Source: Pholiota molesta (Eukaryota > Basidiomycota > Agaricomycetes > Agaricales > Strophariaceae). Taken from it: a stretch of 28,766 bases of DNA. How positions within the stretch are numbered: position 1 is the first letter of the stretch; every line of letters begins with the position of its first letter. Below the pieces are notes generated by a model. It had not been told where the DNA came from, searched no databases, and worked only from the letters and a program-made list of their open reading frames with translations. A program made the position numbers and the translations under genes. This document shows positions 18,760 to 27,770 of the stretch, one piece after another. Location: assembly GCA_014925825.1 (NCBI GenBank), contig JACGCK010000401.1, forward strand, positions 1 through 28,766, given 5' to 3'.

Positions 18760-21413
18760 CTACTTCTTTTTCTGATCGCGCACGCTAAACACCAGCATGT
18801 CTTCGTCCTCCAAATTTGACATGGCGATCGACTCTTTATTTGTCAGCATCTTGCCCTGATACGAGAGCCTGATGCGCGATGCGGGCACCGCGCTCTCAGT
18901 GTGCTGTAGGATGCGATCGCGCAGCGTCGACACCAGCAAGGTGAGTGGCAGGTCGGGGATCGTGACAACCTGGCCTTGCAGTTTCCATTCGGGTTTGGTA
19001 GGGTCATTTGGCATCTGCACTTGCAGTGAGATCGTGTGCTGGAGGAGAACAAAATACCGAAGTCAGAAAACATGTTTCACAAAAGGGAGGTCCAAGAAGC
19101 ATGAAATAAGGAACATTCTACTCACGGGGTGCATCGCGATCCAATCCTCCTCAGGGTATAGCGCGCCTCCAGGAAGCTTGGCGACCTTCTGCCTCTTCGC
19201 AGGGGGCATCTCTTCCCCACCGCCGCCTTCCATCTCATCCGCGGACCGCACCATACCTGCCTGAATCGCATTGTTCGCCGCGGCCAGCGCCGCCATGCGT
19301 GTCGGGTGCATCGCAGCCGGCGTCGCGGGCGCAGGTTGGTACCCGAAAGGCTGCGCCGAGTCCATACCTTGGTAGTGAAGCGGCGGGAGCATGACCGGCG
19401 ATGGCGCGTACATGGACGCGGGCTGCGGACCGGAGGAGACGGTCGCAGCGGAATAGGCGCCTGTGCTGGCGGGAGGCGCTGGCAGGGACGCATGGGCAGG
19501 GGAAGTGAGGTAAGTGGTGGTGGTGCGGCAGCAGGGCCGATGCCAGGACCGATGGCATTGGCTTCTTGTCTATGTACAAATGTCAGTGAATGAAATGGGT
19601 TTCAAAAGATGGTAACACGCGACGTACGGTCCCAGTCCCTTCCTGCGATGAATGGACGCAATTTGTTCGTCGGTGTTGACATTGGTTGAGAATTTGTCGA
19701 GGGTATTTGCTTTGCTGGATGTATGACCATCCCAGACGACCTTCTCCCTTTCCTTGCGCTTCTCTCTCTCGACAGCCTCCTCGCGCTTTCTCCGTTCCTC
19801 GTCCGTCTCCGTACCGAAAATATCCACACGCGTCCGTGCGAGGTTCTGCAGTGAGCTGACAACGTTGGTACCCGTTTGGAGTTGCGATGCTTGCGCTTTG
19901 CGAGCTTCGAGGTTGTCACGTTGCTCTTTCCATTTGGGATCGAGCAGCTCAATACGCATGTGCTCCTGGAGCTCGTCCACGGCGATTTGCTGACCACAGA
20001 TTGTACATGTAGTCATTGCGACCTTTGCCTTCTTCTCTCCCACTTGATAAAGAAATATTAGCACATAGCTAACAGGAAAATGGCGAAAATCTTACACTTT
20101 GGAACATAGTCCGTCCTGATCTTCATTGGTCCAGATGGGTTCATGGCGCTGGCTTGGACTGCTTGGGCGTGAGCAATAGCCCGTTGCCTTTCTTCGTTAG
20201 CCTTCTTGTTCTTAGCGGCAGTGTCCTCTTCGTCATCGCTCTGCTCCATCTCTGCATCTGATTCGGCTGCAGCAGCTTCGGCAGCTTCTGCATCGGCGGC
20301 GGCTTGACGGGCACGATGCGCCTCTACATCGTCGGCTGTCGTCTCCATAATCATGGCCGCCATACGTTTCTGCGCCAGGGTCATATTTTCGACTTCTTGT
20401 ACACTCATTGGCGGTGGCAGCTCCGAGTTGGCATCGACTGCTGTAAATTCAATGGTTTGCACGATAGCATAGTCGTGCCAGTCGATCTCGGCGAAAGCAC
20501 CTGTAAATTCGTATGAGGGGGGTGTGATCGTGAAAGAAAGAGCCGCACTCACGTTTTTCAGCCTCCTGGTCATCCGCGCGTTTTTGCTCTTTCTCTCGCT
20601 TGTTTTTCTCCCACTTGGCGTGTTTGCGTGCATCTTCCAGAGTCTTCCACCGTGAACCTTCTTTGGCTCGCTCTTTTAGCTGTTCCAGCGTCTCCGTATT
20701 AGGCTGAATCACTTTGGTATATTGCTCCACCAACCGATTAAAATAACCGAAGAGGGAGTGTGTAGGTCGCAGGAAGTCGAATTGGTAGTTGCGTCCCTCA
20801 CGAGCAGAAAGGTTGGCCAAGAAGCTACGTCCTCGGCGGGCGGTAAACAAAGCTGTGAGCTTCATGATATCTCTGAATGGGGGTCAACGTCTATGAAGAA
20901 TTTGGTGAACACAAAGCCACGTACAGATCAATGGGACTGATATTGGGCAAATCCATTATGTATTCTGCTGGAGGAGGCTCGACTCCAATGTCAACAGGCT
21001 CGGCAGGTTCTGCGGATTCTGCTTTGTCTTTGGCTTTAGGCTCCGTTTCCACGTCTCCTTGAGCAACTTTGTCCATTCTGTGTCGATAATAAGCATGGTA
21101 GGGATCGGCAGGATTCAAGAAGGAGAATTTTGGGTCTGCACGCTGTCCTTCTCGTACTCTCTCCTCGAATTGGGGTGGGTTAGCAGAGCGAGCAACATAA
21201 AGAGCAGTACGGTCGATTACATCTGTAAAAATGAATTGGTTAGGATAGATAGATATGACTATTCATAATGTATGACTTGCCCTTTATTTCGGGCGGAGGC
21301 AGAATCAATCCACTGGTGAAGCGCACGTTGGCTCCAGCGGTCTCATTGCCCATTTCGTAGTCCGCATGGTTGCCGTTCAGATGGTTTCCATTAGTGAGGG
21401 CAACTTCTGTCAT
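18760..21413 (-). CDS. SF3A1: Splicing factor 3A subunit 1 (SF3A1/Prp21)
   Basis: Subunit of the SF3a complex of the U2 snRNP, needed for prespliceosome assembly in the nucleus. Start ATG 21413-21411. Domains in order: LILPPPEIKDVIDRTALYVAR SURP1 with FLNPADPYHAYYRHRM; SURP2 (KLTALFTARRGRSFLANL, NYQFDFLRPTHSLFGYF); the SF3A3-binding region and charged linker; AEIDWHDYAIVQTIEF; the Prp21 C-terminal domain with TICGQQI...LQEHMRIELLDPKW, DIFG and VVWDGHTSSKA; a Pro-rich segment; and a ubiquitin-like domain (PEWKLQGQVVTIPDLP...RIRLSYQGKML) ending in KKK. Exons: 21281-21413, 20925-21222, 20553-20872, 20096-20500, 19628-20042, then 19569 downwards and 18760-19038. The first intron has a GC donor. 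The Pro-rich exon changes frame near 19,479-19,549; treating that as a 71-nt intron gives 740 aa. Confidence 0.95.
21223..21280 (-). other. GC-AG intron of SF3A1
   Basis: 58-nt intron with donor GCAAGT and acceptor TTTTTACAG. Joining E-I-K plus one base to AT GTA ATC restores the conserved PPPEIK-DVIDRTA junction. The only nearby GT donor shifts the frame. GC-AG is the commonest non-canonical class. Confidence 0.8.
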
Positions 21414-21587
21414 AGTCTCCGGCGTGGTGGTAGTAGGGAAGAAGGAAATATGTGTGACTCCAGGTCGCCCGTCGGGTTCAAACAAACGCGCCCCCCAAGG
21501 TCACTTTCCCACGGTAAATCTTGCTCCTTCGTCAACCGCCGACGTTGCGCTTCTTCCACTCCCCATCTGATACCCTTGGTCTGACTC
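21414..21587. promoter_or_regulatory. Bidirectional promoter, SF3A1 / mL60
   Basis: The start codons of SF3A1 (21413, minus) and the mitoribosomal gene (21588, plus) are 174 bp apart facing outwards, so one short shared promoter serves both. No clear TATA box on either strand. Confidence 0.6.
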
Positions 21588-22079
21588 ATGTTTGGCGCGT
21601 TCAGACCCACAAATGTAAACCTTGGAGGTCTTCTCTGGTCAGTCAACTTGTTCTCCGAACGGCCTCTCAAGTGCTAACGCATTCGCATTTACAGGAAGAC
21701 ACCATGGAAGTTGTCGATTACACGGAAAGCCAACGCACGGTCTAGGCTAAAGAAAGTTGACGCAGTCATTGAAGCCGTGAGAGCGAGTGGAGTAGAAACC
21801 GCTTCATTGGTGCGCTGTCCCCTTCCACTGTAGTCGCTGCTGCGCTGACTTTTTCCCCAACGTCGGTCGCAGGTCCGTGCTCTAGAGTTGCCCAAAGAAC
21901 ATGAAATGCACCCTAGGGACAAGTATACAGTCTTTAGCCCGCATGCTAGAGGATACAGAAAGGGTATTCACAAAGTTCCCAAATGGACTAGAGTACGCCT
22001 CGACTTTCATTTCCTCAAATTACTTGCTCATTGAAATCTGTGACAGCTTACACTGAGGACGAATCCGAAAGGTTTCTAA
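21588..22079 (+). CDS. MRPL31: Mitochondrial large-subunit ribosomal protein Mrpl31/mL60
   Basis: Fungus-specific component of the mitochondrial large ribosomal subunit. Four exons (21588-21637, 21695-21809, 21873-21992, 22047-22079) join exactly in frame to 105 aa with GT-AG introns of 54-63 nt. Family landmarks: start MFGAFRPTNVNLGGLLWK, PWKLS.TRKAN.R.RLK..D, the central LPKEHEMHPRDKYTVFS and the very conserved HARGYRKGIHKVPKWTR; the last exon codes only LTLRTNPKGF. Length agrees with other fungal Mrpl31. The N-terminal segment should direct mitochondrial import. Shares its promoter with SF3A1 and ends 64 bp from the converging CMS1 gene. Confidence 0.94.
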
Positions 22080-22143
22080 GACTCTGTTCCACAATCCTGC
22101 TATTGCTTGCAAAATGTATTCTACCTCGACATATATAATTAAT

Positions 22144-23306
22144 TCAAAACAGGACGACCTGGATTTTCCCCTCCTTGATGCCTTCCAAGACCAGCTTGTT
22201 ATTCAATACCGTCTTGAAGACTTCATCCCTCGTCTCTGGAATATCAAGCAAACTCCGCATCTTTGCGTCCTTATGCGTGATATCTAGGACGATATGGGAC
22301 AGCGCCGAAATATTCAACGAATCTGTGCAGAATGCCCAGTTGAGTTGGGAGGGACATATAGAGCGCGTATGTGCATACCTGTTTCGTTTAACAGTTTGCC
22401 TAACCTGCCAGGTGTCCCAACTGCGGTTCCTATTTTCGTGCGTTTGAGATAAGTTACATGTTCTGCGAGCTTAAAGTGTTTGGCGAATAGCTTGGCGACA
22501 TCTCCGCCTTTGTCCCTTTGGAGCTTCTTGTTCTTAAGCACTCGAGTTATATCTGCCACTCTCAGAGCAGCCCCAGCAATGTATATCAGCGTCGGGGCTC
22601 CGTTTGACTTTGACTTTTGTGATAGCCGCGTATGAAGGCTAGGAAGAACTGAAAACTTTCTGTAAATACCAGATCTTTTGACAGGGAATAAGACACAAAC
22701 CTTTGGTGATAAAATCCACCAGCTGGTCCGGTGTCCGCGGTCCAGTCCATGCAGTCGTATCCACTATGGACGATTCTGTCTAAATGTTAACTTAAGCTCG
22801 ACTTTTTATTCAGGCAATATTCATGCGCACCTGGTATTCGAAGGTCGTCCAATTCAATTGCAGAGAGTTTGGGAAAGCTCTTCGCTTGCATTGACGCGAG
22901 GTAAGCGGATAGGTCATGGGGTGGTTGGGCAGCTATTGAGCCCTCGACGGTTTCAACGGAAGCTATTAGTTTTCTTTTCTGGTATTGGTCGATGTTAGCT
23001 TCGATGGAGAGTCTCTGCCCTGCTCAATCGTCCGGTGCGCACCTTCGCCTTCCTTTCCTTCTCCTTCTCTCTTCTTTTCCGTTTCTTCGCAATAAGAGCA
23101 GTATCAGGCTCGTTCGATACTGCTCCGTTTTGCCTATCCTCTTCTTCACCTTCGTCGTCGTCGTCCTCCCTTTCATCGTCGTCTATAATGTCGAGGAACA
23201 CATCCTCATCGTCCAAATGGGCTATCGTCTCCGTTCCTTCGTCGCCTGACAAGGCGACTGTTTCGTCTAGCACGAAATCATCCTCGAGGTCGTCGCCACC
23301 TTGCAT
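22144..23306 (-). CDS. CMS1: CMS1-family ribosome-biogenesis protein (small-subunit processome)
   Basis: Cms1-like nucleolar protein associated with 90S preribosomes. Five exons (23043-23306, 22831-22978, 22701-22775, 22379-22648, 22144-22322) join to 311 aa. The N-terminal quarter is highly acidic (DDD/EEE runs) followed by a basic KKRKRREKEKERKAK-KRK stretch, a nucleolar-type signal. The C-terminal region has a helicase-like fold without complete helicase motifs: APTLIYIAGAALRVADITR, KLFAKHFKLAEHVTYL, VGTPGRLGKLL and ALSHIVLDITHKDAKMRSLLDIPE, ending QVVLF, all characteristic of the CMS1 family (Pfam CMS1). Start ATG 23306-23304 is the first in frame. Confidence 0.9.
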
Positions 23307-23485
23307 TATGATGATAAATAGTGTGTATGAGAAGATATGTAGGTGAGTGGTGAGATGCGACTTGCATCATTATGCAAGGGAAAAGAGAAAAAGTCACGTG
23401 TGGACTAATTTAGATGTATTGCATTTGGTGGCCTCTCTGTTCTCCAAGCAGCCGACCTCCGCCGTCGGCCAATCCTTCCTCGAGG
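23307..23485. promoter_or_regulatory. Bidirectional promoter, CMS1 / ERI-like gene
   Basis: The starts lie 180 bp apart (less if the upstream in-frame ATG at 23414 is used). A CACGTG palindrome lies at 23395-23400. Binding is inferred only. Confidence 0.45.
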
Positions 23486-24975
23486 ATGTCCTTGGTGGCC
23501 TCTAGAGCCTTCGCTCGATATCCGAGTTTCGAGTTCTTGTTTGGGACCCTGCAAAATCACTGGCTGGCTTGCATGCTGTTTATGACTGCAACGTGCCTTA
23601 TACGCTCATATAGGAAACGTGTGGGACCGCTGCACAAAGGAAAGCAGCCTGTATCTCAAACCTCGCCGCAACACAATTCTTCTGGCTCCTTTGACTTCCT
23701 CACTCAGCTGTGGTCTCGCCAGCGTCCTATAAACCAGACTGTCGTCCCAAACTCCCCTGAACAAGTCCCTTTACCTCGTCGCACGAACAAGAGAAACATG
23801 CGGTATAAGAAATCGACGCGACAGTTCAAGACAAAGAAACAGACTGTTGCAAAGGAGTCGCCCTATGTAACTCCTAAAACGACTCAGCCCTATGATGCGT
23901 TTCTCGTGTTGGACTTTGAAGGGACATGTGAACTGGGCACCGACTTTAATTATCCTAATGAAATAATCGTGCGTTACATCATATACAAAGAAGATACCCA
24001 TCTAAGGCTCATTATTCCTTGAGGAATTTCCCGTCCAACTGCTGCAATGGAAAGATCGGGCTGACGACGAACAGCAAGCGCGCTAGAAGCAGTCGACGAA
24101 TTTAGGACGTTTGTCAAACCAACATGGCGTCCAACTCTGTCTGAGTTCTGTACCCAGCTTACGGGCATCACTCAGGTAAGGTCACGCCCTTATCCTTTTG
24201 CTATTATTGTAGCATATGCACTCATCGCTTCTTGGCACAGGGACAAGTGGACGCTGCTCCACGTTTCTCGGAAGCGCTGGTCATGTTGGAGGCTTTCCTC
24301 ATCAAGAACGACTTAATCGATCCACATACAAGGAAACGCCTAAAGCGATTTTGCTGGTGCAGCGATGGCCCTTGGGATGTCCGAGATTTTTTCGTAAAAC
24401 AGTGCTTTATATCTCAGGTCAGCCATGATACTGCGCAGCGGGTAGCATCGATCTTATAATAATAATATCCCTCAATCCAGGTTGAAATGCCAGAATGGAT
24501 CCGAGGCGATATACTTGATGTTCGGTCCGTGGTCCAGCAATGGAGGGCCTCTCAAACCGACGGGCCAAGCGTTCAAAATACACCGTATGCAAGTCACTTG
24601 TTTCGATATGCCCATGACTTGAAATCCAGCGATACTGATGTTCATAGTCACGCAGGCATTCCCTGTAATCAGAACACCGTTAAACATATCTGCGCAGTTA
24701 AAGGCACTGGATCTACCGGCATTCGAAGGTCGACAGCACAGTGGCATCGATGTCAGTGCGATTCTTCCCCATTTTTATTTTTTCCTCTTTACGACAGTGG
24801 AGTTAGAACTGACTCGGTTACTTCGTGAACACAGGATACCCGTAACATAGCCAGAATTGTTACCGAGCTGGCACGTCGGGGCATACGTCTCTTGCCGAAT
24901 ACAACGATATATCCAGGCCGGAGGTGGAGATGGATGGGAAAACATGGCCAGATTTTGGAGGATGAACTCCTTTGA
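23486..24975 (+). CDS. ERI-1-like 3'-5' exoribonuclease (DEDDh), with a frameshift
   Basis: Member of the ERI1/3'hExo family, which trims 3' ends of histone mRNA, 5.8S rRNA and small RNAs. DEDDh residues are all visible: VLDFEGTCE (Asp, Glu), SDGPWDVRDFF (Asp), and QHSGIDDTRNIARI (His, Asp), with EIIEFPVQLL and LSEFCTQLTGITQ of the family. Exons: 23486-23968, 24024-24178, 24241-24417, 24482 to about 24582, about 24690-24749, 24839-24975. In the second exon the frame hits a TAG at 24084-24086 just after QQAR, and family sequence (ALEAVDEFRTFVKP) continues in a frame offset by two bases; no GT-AG intron bridges it. An extra CG in the CGCGC run (about 24079-24083) would explain it. The N-terminal ~130 residues are basic with a hydrophobic patch. 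An in-frame ATG at 23414 is an alternative start. Either a sequence error or a recent pseudogene. Confidence 0.82.
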
Positions 24976-25456
24976 GAGTCCATGAGACTCTACATGTACC
25001 ATTACTCTGGAGACATAGGCTGAAATGTCACTCCGCTCGCAGATAATATCGGCTCCGGCCTCATTATTGAAAGTTTTGACCCGTCAAGGTTGCAGCATAT
25101 GATCCCTCCTGAAGTGATTATCGTATCGCTGAACCTTACCCTGACATCATGAATACTAGCCCCTGTTGTTGACTACGTTAACCCAGACTGCACCCCAAAT
25201 CATGCATGATTGTGGTAGTCGATGCTAATCATCGTGGCCTGCATCCCCTGGACTTTCTCAGGAACAATACCCGAGATAAATCTATTTAAATACGAGGACA
25301 ATCGCACTTTCCCAGCCGGGGCAGCAAATATCGAGGGGATCAAAAGTATAAGCTGAATATATTCGGCACTGCGCGAGGCTATTGATACAGTGTGGCATCC
25401 AAAGTCAATGTAAGGTAAGGTAAATATTGCGGAGAAAAATCTATTGCCAAAATGTG
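24976..25456. other. Convergent intergenic region
   Basis: About 480 bp between converging genes. It holds a TATTTAAATA motif at about 25284-25293 and a GTAAGGTAAGGTAAA repeat near 25410-25424, but no supportable ORF. If the last exon of the oxidoreductase-like gene is spliced once more, its stop moves to 25405. Confidence 0.45.
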
Positions 25457-27663
25457 CTATGTCTGATGATCCATCACACGACGATAAATATGCAAGTTTG
25501 TGGTATCCAGAAAAAGCTTATGCTCTTTCACTGAAGCTACTGTTAGGCGCAGTTTGTGTATACAGAAATAAGAAAGACGTACGAAATCCCACAGCGTTCC
25601 GAAGCATGGGATGCCTGCCTCTTTGCATCCTTCCATTATTTCAGAGTTTCCGATGTAATTTGATGTGATGAAAACGACTGTAACGTAATGTTTAGCTTGG
25701 CTGTTCTTCGATCAACCCTGAAAATCGAGATGATTTACCCTCAGCATCCCAGTACGCGTATGCCTCCTTCAGAATCTTCATCGAGTCTGGACGGCCTCCT
25801 CTGGCTTTGCTGTCCCATAGTAGGAGACGCTCGGGTCCGATGTGCTTATGGATCAAACCACTGATAGTGGGTCCAAACGTCTTCTCTTGCTCAGAACCTT
25901 GAGAAGAAATGTCAGATTTAGGTTGACTGCGCAGCACACCCGGGCTCACCGATCCATATCAGATACCTATCCAGTAATCAGTTCTCGTTCCATAAATATA
26001 ATAAATCCAAGGACTTACCAGTAAGGTGATTGGAGACATGTGGAAAGAGCAGCGCCAATACCGGTTCCTGTGCAGATGCGGATACCGCGTTTGTATAGCG
26101 TTGACGTATTGGATACACCAGCAAACTAGGAAGGGTCAATGGATTGATAAGGAAGATAACAAAGGAATATCTTACTTTGAGTTCACGCGTCCAGAGGGTT
26201 TTTGGTGGTTTCGAGACCAGGCTGCGGGTAAAGTCGCCCTGCACCCCTGCGATCATGTAGTGGTATTTGGCATGAGGGCTCTCACTGTAGGAAAATATCA
26301 GCAATCTGATAATAAAACAAGGTGTTTTCACTCACGAAATGATGCCGAAGGCATGGTATTCCATGATCGACGAACGGCTGATTCGTCCCAGGAGTCCTTG
26401 CTGCATTCCACGCTTGAAGCGAATGATAGCAACCTTTGCAGACGGCTATTGGAGCGTTAGCTAAATTAGGTTCAGGAGATTGCGAGAGAAGTCCCGCTTA
26501 CTAGTTCGATGTCTACCGGGACTTCTCGAACGAAGCACCAAGGAAGAGCGATGCTAAAAATAGCCTGTGAGCGCTCTTGGACGGTTTGGGTCTTCAGATC
26601 TTGGGGACTCACAATACTGTCATTCCCATAGTGAACCAGAAGTCCTGGTGATGAACGAGGGCGACACCATTAAGATCCCATGAGCGAGTGACTGGGTTGT
26701 AGGTGTCCCCGAGAATGACGAAGGTCCATGTGCAAACGAGACCAAGCCAACCAACGAAACGATGATGGCGCTCGAAAACGCTGTGAAATGCGAGTTAGAG
26801 CAAATGGAAAAATAATCCGAAACGGTTACATACTTGTGATGGGTGTTCCTCACCCATGGGAATGCACTGAGGGCGCTGATCATGACGGCCAGATTGGTTA
26901 CAACTCCCATAACGAGGACGGCATCGTGGGTTACATCCAAGTGGCGGAAGTTGTTGATGACCTTATACAGAAGCCAGATGACACCAGAGAGCGCACAGCC
27001 GCTATGAATACCACCCAAATGCTATAGAAAATTGAATGAGGTTTACTTCAAGCTGTTGACCACGATGACACTCACTTGAAGGACGGATGTGCAACCGAGG
27101 CGGAACCAAAGAAGAGGAAAGCCATGAAACATATCAACAAAACATCTCTGCGCAGAGAACGGAGACGTACCTTGGCAAAGAATGTATTTATGAAGAGATA
27201 GAGTAAACGACCAAAGACTTCATTCCGCATTAAGATAGCAAAGTTGAAGTTGGCAACGACGATTGCACCGCAGTATTTGGCGCCATAGGGCCAATGTCCT
27301 GACGCTGCCAAAGCCAGACCGATCATGTTGAACCCAAAGGTGAAGGTGAAGAATTTCCTGGCGACATACATTAGCCTCAGGGAGAATGACAACGACGACG
27401 ACATACCTGTAGGTATTAAACCAAATCCTCCATAGAACCCATTTGGAGACCTTTTTCTTCGGTTTCGGTGCGGGCTTCTTAGCCGCAACGACAACCTCCT
27501 TCGTTGTGGTCGTCACCGCTGAATCCTTCTCCTTAGAAGCGGGGAAGACATCTAAAGCAGTTTTGACGTCTTGGTTATAGACTAGTGTAGGAGGTAGTGT
27601 TTCGAGTGTCCCCTTCTCCGGATCCAGGGGCGTCTGGGGAGTACCTTTGAGTTGATCAGACAT
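25457..27663 (-). CDS. Polytopic membrane oxidoreductase-like protein (TmpL/NRPS12 C-terminal type)
   Basis: Twelve exons give about 548 aa from ATG 27663-27661. The N-terminal ~75 residues are Lys/Pro-rich and cytosolic. Several transmembrane segments follow (KFFTFTFGFNMIGLAL; CGAIVVANFNFAILMRNE; GCALSGVIWLLYKVI; AVLVMGVVTNLAVMISAL; RFVGWLGLVCTWTFVIL; FWFTMGMTVFIALPW), with HLGGIHSG and the His-containing TRSWDLNGVALVHHQDFW. The C-terminal half resembles a ferredoxin-reductase-type module: EYHAFGIIS, KYHYMIAGVQGDFTRSL, the nucleotide-binding ICTGTGIGAALST, and EKTFGPTISGLI. This matches the C-terminal region of fungal TmpL- and NRPS12-like proteins, here without the adenylation domain. The first coding exon ends at 27407. 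Oddities: a 17-nt exon (25950-25966) and a 23-nt putative intron (27148-27170). The end is uncertain: reading through gives a stop at 25457. Confidence 0.8.
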
Positions 27664-27760
27664 CAGGGGGGAGGATCGACGTTGTAGCGCTGCCAAGATA
27701 CAGCTACAAGCAAGTCTTAAAGGGAGGGGCGCAGAATCGGGGTTACCGCCTGCGGAGGAG

Positions 27761-27770
27761 TTTATATATG
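27761..27770 (-). promoter_or_regulatory. TATA box of the oxidoreductase-like gene
   Basis: On the minus strand CATATATAAA lies about 100 nt before the ATG at 27663. This supports the ATG at 27663 over the open frame that runs upstream to about 28011, because that extension would place coding sequence across the TATA box. Confidence 0.55.

Noticed and set aside
25444..25668. 74-codon plus-strand ORF
   Set aside because: It is antisense to the last coding exon of the oxidoreductase-like gene, which has clear family sequence (NSEIMEGCKEAGIPCFGTLW).
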